A stretch of 64,000 nt of DNA from Nocardioides daejeonensis (lineage in GTDB: Bacteria; Actinomycetota; Actinomycetes; Propionibacteriales; Nocardioidaceae), in the NCBI RefSeq assembly GCF_003194585.1, contig NZ_QHKZ01000006.1, positions 186,001 through 250,000 of the forward strand. Direction: 5' to 3'. This document shows positions 8,017-18,836 of this stretch, in pieces. The notes under the pieces are model-generated. The model was not told the DNA's origin and made no database searches. It worked only from the letters and a program-made list of their open reading frames with translations. Made by a program: the position numbers and the translations under genes. How positions within the stretch are numbered: position 1 is the first letter of the stretch; each line of letters opens with the position of its first letter.

Positions 8017-9503
8017 AGGTCCCTCCCGGGAGGTAGCAGGGGCAGACCGGCGGGGGCGCCGTCACGAGCCAGCGCAAGCAGCGCATCGACGTCGAGGTGC
8101 TCCTCGACCAGGTCGCCGAGGAGGTCGAGGCGAGCCGCGCGACGCTCCGGGAAGCTCACCGAAGACGGTTGCCAGGAGGCGCCGGAGCCCGTCGCGACCT
8201 CGGCCAGCAGGCGGCCCCGGAAGGCATCGCCCTCGAGGCTTCCGTGCCACATGGTGCCGAAGACCGAGCCACGTCGCGCGCCACCGAGGAACTCCTCGTC
8301 TCCCCCTCGGGCGATCCGGCCGTGGTGGATCTCGTAGCCCGTGGTGCTCGCGCCCAGCGCAGTGCCCTCGGGCAGCCGGAGCACCTTCTCGGGCGCGAAG
8401 GTGGTGGTGACGTCGAGCAGTCCGAGTCCGTCGGCGGCCGCACCCTCCGTGCCCTCGATGCCTGAGGGGTCCTCGATCCGCCGACCGAGCATCTGGAAGC
8501 CACCGCAGATGCCGAGCACCGCGCCACCACGCTCGGCATGGCCGACGATGGCTCGGTCGAGACCGCGGGAGCGCAGCCAGTCGAGGTCCGACAGGGTCGC
8601 CCGCGTGCCCGGGAGCACGATCAGGTCGGCGTCGACCAGGGCCCGCGGGTCCGAGGCGAAGACGACATCGACGTCCGGCTCGATCCCGAGAGCGTCGACG
8701 TCGGTGAAGTTGCTGATCCGTGGCAGCCTGACCACGGCGACCCGGAGCGCGGCACGACCCGCCTCGGCGCGACGCCCCTCCAGGTCGAGTGCGTCCTCGG
8801 AGTCCAGCCACAGTCCCGGGTGCCAGGGCAGCACCCCGTACGTCGGCCGTCCGGTGAGCTGGGCCAGCTGTCGAAGGCCTGGCTCGAGCAGGGTGACGTC
8901 GCCGCGGAACTTGTTGATCACGAAGCCCGACAGCAACGCTTGGTCGGCGGCGTCGAGAAGGGCGACCGTGCCGTGCATGGCTGCGAAGACGCCACCTCGA
9001 TCGATGTCGCCGACCACGACGACGGGCATCCGGGCATGCTGGGCGAGCCCCATGTTGACGTAGTCGGAGGCGCGCAGATTGATCTCGGTGGGGCTGCCGG
9101 CGCCTTCGGCGACCACCACGTCATAGCGACTGCTGAGGTCGTCGAACGCGGCATGGGCAGCCGCCTCGAGGTGACGGCGACCTTCGAGGAAGTCGCGGGA
9201 GCTCACCGTCCCACCGGGACGGCCCATCACCACGACGTGGCTGCGTCTGTCACTTCCCGGCTTGAGCAGGACGGGGTTCATCGCCGCCTCTGGCTCTGCC
9301 CGGGCAGCCAACGCCTGGACCCACTGCGCGCGGCCGATCTCGGCGCCGTCGGCGCAGACCATCGAGTTGTTGGACATGTTCTGCGCCTTGTAGGGCGCGA
9401 CCCGCAGGCCACGCCGGGCGAACGCCCGGCACAGACCAGTGGTGACGATGCTCTTGCCCGCATCGGAGGTGGTGCCGGCAACGAGAAGAGCGGCACCAGG
9501 CAT
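8013..9503 (-). CDS. cobQ: Cobyric acid synthase
   Basis: CobQ amidates the b, d, e and g side chains of adenosylcobyrinic acid diamide using glutamine and ATP. The 496-residue length is normal. The P-loop-like GTTSDAGKS lies at residues 10-18, [10 protein letters not shown] follows, and the amidotransferase nucleophile is in [10 protein letters not shown]. The ATG at 9503 is selected because [18 protein letters not shown] matches known N-termini; the frame stays open much further upstream, which is common in such high-GC DNA and is not taken as coding. It leads a two-gene unit with cobK and diverges from the iron-box gene. Confidence 0.95.
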   Translation of the reverse strand: MPGAALLVAGTTSDAGKSIVTTGLCRAFARRGLRVAPYKAQNMSNNSMVCADGAEIGRAQWVQALAARAEPEAAMNPVLLKPGSDRRSHVVVMGRPGGTVSSRDFLEGRRHLEAAAHAAFDDLSSRYDVVVAEGAGSPTEINLRASDYVNMGLAQHARMPVVVVGDIDRGGVFAAMHGTVALLDAADQALLSGFVINKFRGDVTLLEPGLRQLAQLTGRPTYGVLPWHPGLWLDSEDALDLEGRRAEAGRAALRVAVVRLPRISNFTDVDALGIEPDVDVVFASDPRALVDADLIVLPGTRATLSDLDWLRSRGLDRAIVGHAERGGAVLGICGGFQMLGRRIEDPSGIEGTEGAAADGLGLLDVTTTFAPEKVLRLPEGTALGASTTGYEIHHGRIARGGDEEFLGGARRGSVFGTMWHGSLEGDAFRGRLLAEVATGSGASWQPSSVSFPERRAARLDLLGDLVEEHLDVDALLALARDGAPAGLPLLPPGRDL

Positions 9504-9556
9504 GGTGGAGACGCTATCCCAGCCGGAAGACAGGGCCTTGCGCACCTCGGCATGTA

Positions 9557-9575
9557 TTTGGTTAGGCTTACCTAA
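9557..9575 (+). promoter_or_regulatory. IdeR/DtxR-type iron box
   Basis: The 19-base site TTTGGTTAGGCTTACCTAA agrees at 17 of 19 positions with the IdeR/DtxR consensus TTAGGTTAGGCTAACCTAA. It ends one base before the ATG of the DUF2470 gene. A -10-like TAGGCT (9563-9568) inside the box is placed so that transcription could start at the ATG itself, predicting an iron-repressed leaderless mRNA. Confidence 0.85.
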
Positions 9576-9576
9576 T

Positions 9577-10359
9577 ATGAGCCTCCTTCGCAGTCGCCCC
9601 TCCACGCCCACCTCCGGACTCACCCCGGCCGAGCGCGTGCGCTCGATCCTCGCCACGACGAGCGACCTGCGGGTCGGCGTCCTCAACATGGCGGTGGACG
9701 TGCCCCGGCATGCGCTGGCTGCCGACGGCAGCCTGCTGTTCCTCCCGGGGTCGGAGTCACCGGAGCGAGTCTTCGCCGTCGCCCCGAACCTGCCTGCGCA
9801 GACGGTGCAGGTGACTGCGAACGACCTGGCGCCGGTAGCCCACCCAGACCGGGTCCGCGGCCTGGTGCAGATGACCGGCAAGCTGGGCGTCTTCGGCAAT
9901 CCGCTCCCCGCAGGAGCCCGGGAGCACCTGGCCGGGCCGAACGAACCGGTCGCCGGTGAGCCCGTCCTCCGGTTCGTGCCGCAGCGGATCGCGCTGACGT
10001 GGCACTGCGAGACCGCAGGTGAGGCGAAGCCGGTCGAGGTGGCGCTCGACGACTACCGCAACTCCTTCCCCGACCCGCTCGTCGGGCTCGAGGACGACTG
10101 GCTCAACCACATGCACCGCGACCACGCCCATGCGCTGGCGGCGTTGGCCCGCTACGTCGCCCCCTCCGTCAACCCGACGGCGCTGCGGCCGATGCAGCTG
10201 GACCGCTACGGCCTGGTGCTGCGCTTGGAGGACGGCGCTGAGCGCCACGACGTGCGGGTGCCCTTCCGTCACCCCGTGCGCTGCGGCTGCGAGGTGCGCG
10301 AGGCGTTCGCCGACGTGCTGCGCCGGGCGGACCCGGCCGCCAGCCACGACATCTGCTGA
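9577..10359 (+). CDS. DUF2470 domain protein, probably iron-regulated
   Basis: The 260-residue protein has an N-terminal region with weak split-barrel character and a C-terminal DUF2470 domain (from about residue 170: [20 protein letters not shown], then the [13 protein letters not shown] segment). DUF2470 is often joined to FMN-type split barrels and to proteins of haem or iron use, so a role in haem or iron handling is inferred rather than shown. The iron box one base upstream supports induction in iron starvation. No ribosome-binding site is possible for this ATG, which favours a leaderless message. It converges with the HAD gene after 11 bases. Confidence 0.8.
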   Translation: MSLLRSRPSTPTSGLTPAERVRSILATTSDLRVGVLNMAVDVPRHALAADGSLLFLPGSESPERVFAVAPNLPAQTVQVTANDLAPVAHPDRVRGLVQMTGKLGVFGNPLPAGAREHLAGPNEPVAGEPVLRFVPQRIALTWHCETAGEAKPVEVALDDYRNSFPDPLVGLEDDWLNHMHRDHAHALAALARYVAPSVNPTALRPMQLDRYGLVLRLEDGAERHDVRVPFRHPVRCGCEVREAFADVLRRADPAASHDIC

Positions 10360-10370
10360 CTCGTCCCGCG

Positions 10371-11183
10371 TCAGCGGCTGGCGACCAGCCGCTCCAGGAC
10401 CAGCGCCACACCATCGTCCTCGTTGGTAGCAGTCACCTCGTCGGCGATCGCCAACACCTCCGGCGCGGCGTTCTGGACCGCGACCCCGTGGCCCGCCCAG
10501 TCGACCATCTCCACGTCGTTGGGCGCGTCACCGAAGGCCAGCACCTCGGCGGCGGTGATGCCGAGCTCAGCACACAGCAGCGCCAGTCCCGTGGCCTTGC
10601 TGACGCCCTCGGGCATCACCTCGACGAACGGGGCACCGGAGTGCGTGGCCCCGAAACCCGGCAGCCCGAGGCCACGCACCACCTCCAGCACCTCCGGTAC
10701 GGCATGCTCGGGATGGCGCACGATGAACTTCAGGCTGGGCTCCGCGAGTACGTCGGTCAGCGGGTGGCCGCCCATGGTGCTCGGCTCGCGCTTGTGGTCG
10801 CGCAGGTCGGCGATGTCGCCGTAGCCATGGAGCGGCACGAAGACCTCGCCGCCGTCTCGCACGCTGACGTAGAGGCAGCCGGGGAGGGCGGCGTCGAGCG
10901 CTTCGACCAGCGCCGTCTGTGCGGCCACCGTCACCTCCGCCTCGTGGAGACGCCGGCCGGTCGACAGGTCGAGGACCAGGCCCCCGTTGCTGCAGACCGC
11001 CCAGGACCGGAAGCCCGCATCGTCTGCCAGCGGCCGCAGCCCGATCGGCTGGCGTGCGGTCACGGGCACGACCGGGATGCCCAGCTCGCGGACCGCGGCG
11101 ACCGCGGCACGAGTGCGCGGACTGACGCTGAGGTCGCCCCGCAGGAAGGTGCCGTCGAGATCGGTTGCCACGAGCTTGATCAC
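10371..11183 (-). CDS. HAD-superfamily hydrolase, Cof/IIB type
   Basis: The 270-residue cytoplasmic phosphatase of the HAD family shows motif I DLDGTFLRGD at residues 8-17, motif II VTAR near residue 41, lysine in SKATGL, and motif IV FGDAPNDVEM near residue 216. The large cap between motifs II and III places it with the Cof-like subclass IIB, which act on sugar or nucleotide phosphates; the substrate cannot be read from sequence. It starts at GTG 11183, nine bases after the monooxygenase stop, and is the last gene of a minus-strand run. Confidence 0.9.
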   Translation of the reverse strand: MIKLVATDLDGTFLRGDLSVSPRTRAAVAAVRELGIPVVPVTARQPIGLRPLADDAGFRSWAVCSNGGLVLDLSTGRRLHEAEVTVAAQTALVEALDAALPGCLYVSVRDGGEVFVPLHGYGDIADLRDHKREPSTMGGHPLTDVLAEPSLKFIVRHPEHAVPEVLEVVRGLGLPGFGATHSGAPFVEVMPEGVSKATGLALLCAELGITAAEVLAFGDAPNDVEMVDWAGHGVAVQNAAPEVLAIADEVTATNEDDGVALVLERLVASR

Positions 11184-11192
11184 GAGGCGAGC

Positions 11193-12281
11193 CTAGGAGA
11201 CGGCTGACTCCTTCTCGCCCTCGCGTAGCAGGTCCACGAGTGCCCGAGCCGCGGCGCGCCCGGCGCGATTGGCTCCGATGGTGCTGGCGCTGGGCCCGTA
11301 GCCCACCAGATGCACCCGCGGATCCCGTGCCGCAGCGGTCGGGGTCTGGCCGGAGCCCGGTGTGCGTGCAAGCTCGATGCCACCCTGAGGGCCGCGCAGG
11401 TGCAGCGGCGCGAGATGGCTGACCGCGGGGCGGAAGCCGGTCGCCCACAGGATCACGTCGACGGACTCGAAGCGTCCGTCCGCCCAGCGGACGCCGCTCG
11501 GCTCGATGCTGGCGAACATCGGCAGCCGGTCGTAGGCCCCGAGCTCCGCGGCGCGTTGCTCCTGCGGGCGCAGGAAGAGACCGGTGACGCTCACCACGCT
11601 CTGGGGTGGCAACCCGGCCAACACCCGCTCCTCGACGAGCTGCACGGCGCGGTAGCCGTCCTCGCCGGCGAAGCGGTCGCGCCAGACCGGCTCCTTGCGG
11701 GTGACCCAGAGGGTGTCGGCCACGGGCGCGATCTCGCCCAGGAACTGCACCGCGCTGGCACCGCCGCCGACGACGAGGACCCGCCTGCCCGCGAAGTGCT
11801 CAGGACCCGGGTAGTCGACGGTGTGCCACTGCTCCCCGCGGAAGGTCTCGACGCCCGGGTAGTGCGGAAGGAACGGGCGGTCCCAGGTGCCGGTCGCATT
11901 GACCAGGGAGCGGGTCATCCAGCTGCGCTCCCCAGCCGTCACCCGCAGGAGCTCGCCGACCGACTCCACCCGATCGACCCGCACCGGACGGACGACCTCC
12001 AACCCATAGGCTGCCTCGTAGTCGGCGAAGTAGGCGGGGATCACCTCCTTGGCCCGGCCCTCCCCGCTGCCCGGCCCCGAGGTCGGCGCGACCGCATCCG
12101 GGAGATCGGCCACGCCGTGGACGTCGGCCATCGTCAGCGAGTCCCACCGGTGCTGCCACGCCCCACCCGGTCCGGCGTTGGCGTCGAGCACCAAGGGATC
12201 GACGCCGCGGACCTTCAAGTGGTGGGCGGCCGACAGCCCGGCCTGACCGGCGCCGATCACGATCGCGTCCCACACGTGCAT
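11193..12281 (-). CDS. FAD-dependent monooxygenase of the YUCCA/BVMO-like group
   Basis: The 362-residue flavoprotein has an N-terminal FAD site, VIGAGQAGLSAAHHL (residues 8-22), and a second dinucleotide site, VLVVGGGASAVQF (about residue 154), with the ATGFRP type segment near residue 297. This plan is that of small flavin monooxygenases and pyridine nucleotide-disulphide oxidoreductase-like proteins. Its substrate is unknown. The ATG at 12281 is chosen because MHVWDAIVIGAGQAG places the Rossmann motif at the usual distance. It lies 49 bases after the DUF1707 gene and 9 before the HAD gene, so the three probably share a transcript. Confidence 0.85.
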   Translation of the reverse strand: MHVWDAIVIGAGQAGLSAAHHLKVRGVDPLVLDANAGPGGAWQHRWDSLTMADVHGVADLPDAVAPTSGPGSGEGRAKEVIPAYFADYEAAYGLEVVRPVRVDRVESVGELLRVTAGERSWMTRSLVNATGTWDRPFLPHYPGVETFRGEQWHTVDYPGPEHFAGRRVLVVGGGASAVQFLGEIAPVADTLWVTRKEPVWRDRFAGEDGYRAVQLVEERVLAGLPPQSVVSVTGLFLRPQEQRAAELGAYDRLPMFASIEPSGVRWADGRFESVDVILWATGFRPAVSHLAPLHLRGPQGGIELARTPGSGQTPTAAARDPRVHLVGYGPSASTIGANRAGRAAARALVDLLREGEKESAVS

Positions 12282-12330
12282 GACAGGACAACAGGGGAAC
12301 AGGCGCGGATATGCCCGAGCCCCAGCGACG

Positions 12331-13044
12331 TCAGCCGTGGTCCAACTGCGGGCCGGGCGGCAGCGGCGGGTTCCTGCGCGGGCGGCACGAGGGGCGTGGC
12401 TCACCCGGCATCTGCTTGCGCACGACGGTCACCGCCCCCATCAGAGCGATCCCCTTCACCCGCACCACCGGGGAGCCCTCGTCGAGCGTGGGGGGCACCC
12501 GGTCGCGCGCCTGGCTGAAGTCGCCCATGATGCCGACGCCGTCGACGATCACCTTCGTCCGCGCGTTGATGACGATGTCGATGCCGCCCATCACGGCGTT
12601 CGCGACGATCTCCGTCTCCCGCTCGCTGAACACGACCTCACGAAGGTCGATGTCGACCCCACCCATGAGCGCGAGAGCCGTATGGCGAGCGCCGACCTGC
12701 CAGACGCCCTTGCGCGTGACCCCGCCCATGATCGTGGTCGAGGTGTTGAACTGACTCACCTCCCCCACCCCGGCACCGATCCGCGGCGCGGCCGCCGGCA
12801 CCGCTCCTCCGGTTGTCGCCGGGAGCCGAGGAGCCTCCTCGGGCAGGTCCGCGAGGATCGGCGCCAGGTCGGCGTAGATCTTGGCGGCGTACGCCGACTC
12901 GAGCCGCTCGTCCAGCTCGTCGAAGTCCAGGCGGCCCTCGCCGGCCGCGCGCCGCAGCGCCTCTGCGACCTCGTGTCGATCCGCATCGCTGATCCGCATC
13001 CGCAGCGGGTCGTTGGGCTCCGAGGACACACCAGGCTCGTCCAT
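12331..13044 (-). CDS. DUF1707 / LiaF-C-like envelope-stress type protein
   Basis: Residues about 15-65 form a DUF1707 domain (MRISDADRHEVAEALRRA, then LDFDELDERLESAYAAKIY). The C-terminal part repeats MGG-type turns (TTIMGGVTRKG, ALMGGVDIDL, AVMGGIDIVI) typical of the beta-helical LiaF-like domain once called cell-wall-active antibiotic response. No membrane segment is seen, and the 237-residue product is expected in the cytoplasm. A role in sensing or modulating envelope stress is an inference from the domain names. It diverges from the lipoprotein gene at 13156 with a 111-base shared upstream region. Confidence 0.85.
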   Translation of the reverse strand: MDEPGVSSEPNDPLRMRISDADRHEVAEALRRAAGEGRLDFDELDERLESAYAAKIYADLAPILADLPEEAPRLPATTGGAVPAAAPRIGAGVGEVSQFNTSTTIMGGVTRKGVWQVGARHTALALMGGVDIDLREVVFSERETEIVANAVMGGIDIVINARTKVIVDGVGIMGDFSQARDRVPPTLDEGSPVVRVKGIALMGAVTVVRKQMPGEPRPSCRPRRNPPLPPGPQLDHG

Positions 13045-13155
13045 GTGCTCCACACTAGGAGATCCTGCATGCCGTGCGGGGGCACTGATCCCGTGTGGGG
13101 CAGAGAACCCTCGGGGCGCCGGTTTCTCACCGCGCTGCCGGGGAAGACGGCAGAC

Positions 13156-14643
13156 ATGCGCCGTACCGCCCTTCTCCTGCTCGCCGCCCTCGCCCTGCTG
13201 ATCAGCGGGTGCTCGGGCGACGACGGCGACGAGCAGCGCGAGCTGGCGGCCCTCGCCCCCGTCGCCCGTGACGTGACGACTCAGCCCGACCGCGACCAGA
13301 CCGAGACCGAGCGCAAGCTGGCGGCCCTCGACCCGTGCCTCCTGTTCGACGCTGCGGTGGCACGCAAGGTCGGCGACCCGATGGACTCCCGTCGCTACGA
13401 CTCCACCCACGCGTGCCGGATCGGCACCTCCTCCACAACAACCGTCAAGCTCGCGGTCGCCCTGAGCGACGGCGCACGCTTCTACCAGGGACGGCACGAC
13501 GCCGCCGGAGCCGTCTCCTACCGCACCACCAGCACGAAGAAGTACTGCACGGTGAGCCTGCCGGTCACCCAGTCGCTGGCGGTCGAGTTCAACTCCTGGG
13601 AGCGTCGCTGCACCGACACCGTCGCCTATGCGGAGGCCGGAGCCCGGCTGCTCCGCACCGCACCCGACCGGCTCCTCCGACCGCGTGACGCCGGACGGTT
13701 CACCGCCTGCGAGCTGCTCGCGCCGGCCGTGCCCGAACGCCTGCAGGTCGACGCCGGCAACTGGGGTCAGTACTCCCTCGACGAGTGCACCGCCAGCACC
13801 GACGGCAGCATGACCGCGACGAAGGCGCGTCTCTTCCTCGACATCTCCGACGCAGAACCACGCGAGCAGAACAAGATCGACGGTCAATGCTGGACCGGCT
13901 TCGAGTTGCCGCACGCCCGGGTGCCCCTCGACTCCGCACTGGCCACGAACGCCACCCTGGTGACCGACACCTGCGCCGGCACACGGCGGATGATCGCCCG
14001 GGTGGTGGCAGCGGCGCGGCGTACGCCACCGCAGGTGGACCCGACCGGCCTCCTCTACGACTGGAGCGACGACACCACGGCCGACCTCAGCAGCACCGGG
14101 GCTTGCGCCGACATCTTGGACGCCGCAGCCCTCGAATGCACGCCGGCCCGGCCCGCCGACGTACCCGCGGATGCGGCCGACCTGCTCGAGCAGGCGGAGG
14201 CCGATCCCGACGTCCTGTGCGCCGCCGCCGCACCCCTGGTGCGCGCTTGGTACGGCGACACGCTGGCTCCGGCGACGGTCCTCACCGCGACGCGCGCCCA
14301 GCAGGTTGAGGGAGCGCCGCTCACGGAGTGCGCCTTCGGCGAGCCCACCCACTCGCTGCACATCACGGTGCTGGCCTCGACCCAGCAACAGCTGCTCAGC
14401 GAGGACGAGGAGATCAGCGGACACCCCGCCACCACGAGCACCTCCGGCGACGTCGAGGGCGTCTCGCCGATGAGGAGGTTCAGCATCGGCTGGCGCACCG
14501 GCAAGCCCGGCGTGCTGTCGGTGACGGTGCTCGCCACCCCGACCCGCGCCGAGGGCAACTGGCAGGGCATCGAGATCGACCGGACGCCCGTAGACGAGGC
14601 GGACGGCTTCGTAGCGGATCTCGTGGAGCAACTGCTGGACTGA
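13156..14643 (+). CDS. Lipoprotein with repeated DUF3558-like modules, paralogue 1
   Basis: A signal peptide ends in the lipobox LISGC with the lipid cysteine at residue 19, so the 495-residue product should be tethered outside the membrane. Three cysteine-paired modules are visible, beginning at LDPCLLFDAAVARKVG (about residue 55), FTACELLAPAVPERL (about 181) and DPDVLCAAAAPLVRAW (about 353). The first resembles the start of DUF3558 lipoproteins; this relation is a judgement by eye. The next gene is a clear paralogue with the same order and a similar ending (FVADLVEQLLD). The function is unknown. Confidence 0.85.
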   Translation: MRRTALLLLAALALLISGCSGDDGDEQRELAALAPVARDVTTQPDRDQTETERKLAALDPCLLFDAAVARKVGDPMDSRRYDSTHACRIGTSSTTTVKLAVALSDGARFYQGRHDAAGAVSYRTTSTKKYCTVSLPVTQSLAVEFNSWERRCTDTVAYAEAGARLLRTAPDRLLRPRDAGRFTACELLAPAVPERLQVDAGNWGQYSLDECTASTDGSMTATKARLFLDISDAEPREQNKIDGQCWTGFELPHARVPLDSALATNATLVTDTCAGTRRMIARVVAAARRTPPQVDPTGLLYDWSDDTTADLSSTGACADILDAAALECTPARPADVPADAADLLEQAEADPDVLCAAAAPLVRAWYGDTLAPATVLTATRAQQVEGAPLTECAFGEPTHSLHITVLASTQQQLLSEDEEISGHPATTSTSGDVEGVSPMRRFSIGWRTGKPGVLSVTVLATPTRAEGNWQGIEIDRTPVDEADGFVADLVEQLLD

Positions 14644-14732
14644 CCACGGTGTCGGGGGTGCGGTGTGCCTGCTCGGCCAAAGCCGCGCGGCGAGACGGTT
14701 TCGGCGGTCCCCCGCAGGGGCATTCAACCCGC

Positions 14733-16187
14733 ATGCGCACCTTCGCGGGCCTCGTCGCCGTCCTGCTCCTCCTGGTCGGCTGCTCCGGAGACGACAAGGC
14801 TGGTCAGGAGGTCACCGAGCTCACGCCGCTGCCGGCTACCGATCCCCACCTCCAGCCGATCGCCGACCGCGATGTCAACGCCGTCTCCGCTTCGTTGTCG
14901 ATGCTCGACCCGTGTGCCCTGCTGCGCATCAGCGACCGCAAGAAGCCGACCGTCTTCGCGACCGGGCAGTGCGATGCGAACGGCGTGAAGATCGAGCTCA
15001 ATGCCACCCTCTACAGCTACTACCGCTTCGACATCCTCCGGGAGGAGATCGGCGGATTCGTCAGCTATCGGGTTCGCACTGCCGACGGCTGCACCATCTG
15101 GCTGCCGACCACGCAGGAACGGGCGATTCGAGTGCAGAGCCACCGGTCGTGTGCTCCGGCCCGCGAGGTCGCCGCCCAGGTCGTCGACGTGCTCGACCAC
15201 CGCCCCGAAGCAGTGGTCCGGCGACCGTCGCCCAACCGGATGCCGACCTGCGCACCCTTCGCTGCGGCGTACCCGCGGGCCGATGTGCGGCCGGTCGACA
15301 ACATGTCTGTCTGGGACCAGTGCGTGGCTACCCAGGGCAAGAAGTCGCTCGGCACCCTCGACTTCACCACCGCCGACTTCAGTTCCGACAGCGACCCGCG
15401 GTTCCAGGTGGGCGAGACGGAGGTCACGCGCAACACGGTCTTGAAGAACTGCTGGTACATCTGGCCGGCGTGGCGTACCGACTACCCCGCCGCCAACGAC
15501 GGCCAGGTGTACGCACGACTCCAACGTAGCGGGGCCTGCCGGACCGACGATCCCGTGCTGAAGCGGGTCGTCGCCGCGACCCACGACGCGAAGGCCGTCG
15601 AGGCACCGGTGACCGACCTGCTCTACCCGTGGGGCAGCGACGACACCGCAGCCCCCGGCGCCTGCCGCGACGCCGTGATCGACGACTGCCTGCCGGCGAC
15701 TCCGGCCGAGGCCCCCTCGGAGCCTGCCGAGCTGATCGCGCGGGGCGAGGTGGATCCGGCCGTGCTGTGCGCCGCCACCGCACCGCTGGTGAGCGAGCAC
15801 TTCGGATCGGGCTTCAGCCCGGTCACCGGGGCCCTAGGGAGCTACCTACGTCCGCCGGAGAAGACCAAGGCACGTCGCTGTGTGTTCGTCAACGACGCTC
15901 ACAGTCTCCAGATCGAGGTGCTCAGCAGCGTCGCGCCACTGCACACCGGCGACACGGAGGTCGCCGGCCATCCGGCCGCCTCCGTCGTGGATCAGATCGA
16001 CACGCTGCGGCATGACCGCACCTGGACGGTCGCATGGCGCGGAGCCGAAGACCCCGGATCACTCCAGATCGTCGTCCGTGCTCAACGGGCGCGCGGTCAA
16101 CTCCCCCAGGGCCCCGATCCCGATCTCACACTGCCCGTCTCAGCCGACGCATTCGTCGACGACCTGGTCACCACGCTGCTCGACTGA
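14733..16187 (+). CDS. Lipoprotein with repeated DUF3558-like modules, paralogue 2
   Basis: The 484-residue lipoprotein has a short signal peptide and lipobox LLVGC with cysteine 17. It shares with the preceding gene the modules LDPCALLRISDRKK, CAPFAAAYPRADV and DPAVLCAATAPLVSEHFG, the SLQIEVLSS segment and the ending FVDDLVTTLLD. The two genes lie 89 bases apart and look like an old tandem duplication. Each has an even set of cysteines placed in pairs that could form disulphides outside the cell. The ATG at 14733 follows a purine-rich GCAGGGG at a slightly long distance. The function is unknown. Confidence 0.85.
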   Translation: MRTFAGLVAVLLLLVGCSGDDKAGQEVTELTPLPATDPHLQPIADRDVNAVSASLSMLDPCALLRISDRKKPTVFATGQCDANGVKIELNATLYSYYRFDILREEIGGFVSYRVRTADGCTIWLPTTQERAIRVQSHRSCAPAREVAAQVVDVLDHRPEAVVRRPSPNRMPTCAPFAAAYPRADVRPVDNMSVWDQCVATQGKKSLGTLDFTTADFSSDSDPRFQVGETEVTRNTVLKNCWYIWPAWRTDYPAANDGQVYARLQRSGACRTDDPVLKRVVAATHDAKAVEAPVTDLLYPWGSDDTAAPGACRDAVIDDCLPATPAEAPSEPAELIARGEVDPAVLCAATAPLVSEHFGSGFSPVTGALGSYLRPPEKTKARRCVFVNDAHSLQIEVLSSVAPLHTGDTEVAGHPAASVVDQIDTLRHDRTWTVAWRGAEDPGSLQIVVRAQRARGQLPQGPDPDLTLPVSADAFVDDLVTTLLD

Positions 16188-16272
16188 CCGCCGCCGTCGA
16201 GCAACACCCGGTGGCCGAGCTCCGGCAGCCTCGACCTCGACGAAGGCGGGCGGGCGGGACGGCGTAGTCTGA

Positions 16273-17991
<1,719 letters not shown>

Positions 17992-18094
17992 GGCCACCCC
18001 TCGCGGTCATGCTGCCGCTCGGACCAACGGCACGTTCCCTGGCCAGTACCGGCGACCTGAAAGCGAAGCGGGTCGGCCGCTGACGCCATCACAC

Positions 18095-18502
18095 CTAGAC
18101 CAACGCGTACCTGACACCAATCAGGTCGTACGTCGACCGCGCACGTTGGTCACGGGTCAGCAGGTTGCGCTGGTGATGGTGCGCCGTTGCGGCGACCAGC
18201 GCGTCATAGACAGCACCACCACCGACCCCCGACCTCCCGAGCGCGAGCACCGTCGAGCGAAGCACGCGACCGGGGAGTTCGAGCAGCGGTAGCGCGAGGC
18301 CGGAGAGAACCATCGCGGCATCGGCCGGCGCCACCCGATGCGGCGCGGGCAGACGCGTCAAGACAGAGAAAGTCTCGGCCACGACGTGCATGGGTAGCCT
18401 GTCCACCTGCCCGAGGGCATCACGACAGGCGCCATGCTCCGGATGCCAGCTCAGCAACGCTGGCACCACCACGCTCGTGTCGCAGGTCAGTCCGCGAGTC
18501 AC
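18095..18502 (-). CDS. vapC: PIN-domain ribonuclease toxin, VapC type
   Basis: The 135-residue protein is a PIN-domain nuclease. Its acidic residues are in place: CDTSVVVPALL near the N-terminus, AETFSVLTRLP near residue 43, YDALVAATA near 98 and LLTRDQRA near 117. VapC toxins cleave RNA and are held inactive by their partner. The GTG start overlaps the antitoxin stop by four bases (GTGA), the usual arrangement. The RNA target cannot be predicted. Confidence 0.88.
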   Translation of the reverse strand: MTRGLTCDTSVVVPALLSWHPEHGACRDALGQVDRLPMHVVAETFSVLTRLPAPHRVAPADAAMVLSGLALPLLELPGRVLRSTVLALGRSGVGGGAVYDALVAATAHHHQRNLLTRDQRARSTYDLIGVRYALV

Positions 18503-18744
18503 CGACGTGTGAACTCGATCGTGTCCCGGATCAGCTCGTCACTCAGGTCAGGTGTCGGACGCTTCGGCACCAGGCGCGGCAAGCCGTTGTCCATCTCCAC
18601 CTCAACCTCGACCGGCGCCAGCTCAATCTGAATCCGTCCATCAGTGAAGACCACGTCGATCTCCCTTCCCGCCGTCAGACCCATCGCGTCGCGCATCACC
18701 TTAGGGACGACGATCCGACCGGCGGCATCGATGGTGGTTCTCAT
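18499..18744 (-). CDS. vapB: AbrB-type antitoxin, VapB type
   Basis: The 81-residue product begins MRTTIDAAGRIVVPKVMRDA, a SpoVT/AbrB swapped-hairpin DNA-binding domain, and has an acidic C-terminal tail (LSDELIRDTIEFTRR) suited to blocking the toxin. The ATG at 18744 is chosen over longer readings because the AbrB domain starts there and the operator overlaps it. It precedes and is coupled to the PIN toxin gene, which together make a type II toxin-antitoxin pair that probably regulates itself. Confidence 0.88.
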   Translation of the reverse strand: MRTTIDAAGRIVVPKVMRDAMGLTAGREIDVVFTDGRIQIELAPVEVEVEMDNGLPRLVPKRPTPDLSDELIRDTIEFTRR

Positions 18745-18760
18745 GGTAGAAAAATACCAT
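18743..18760 (-). promoter_or_regulatory. Operator/promoter of the VapBC pair
   Basis: Arms ATGGTA and TACCAT flank six A/T-rich bases, and one arm overlaps the vapB start codon. Read on the minus strand, TATTTT lies six bases before the ATG and could be a -10 box of a leaderless promoter. Binding of the VapB AbrB domain here would shut off both transcription and translation start; this is inferred. Confidence 0.6.
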
Positions 18761-18836
18761 CCACGGGTGACCCAGCGCCTACGGTCGCTTCCGCGCCCAA
18801 CAACGGTCGGTTTGCGCTGTCGGCGAGAATCGAAGG

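Noticed and set aside
18095-18760. Defence island or mobile element around the toxin-antitoxin pair
   Set aside because: There is a single VapBC-type pair with no integrase, transposase or restriction gene near it.
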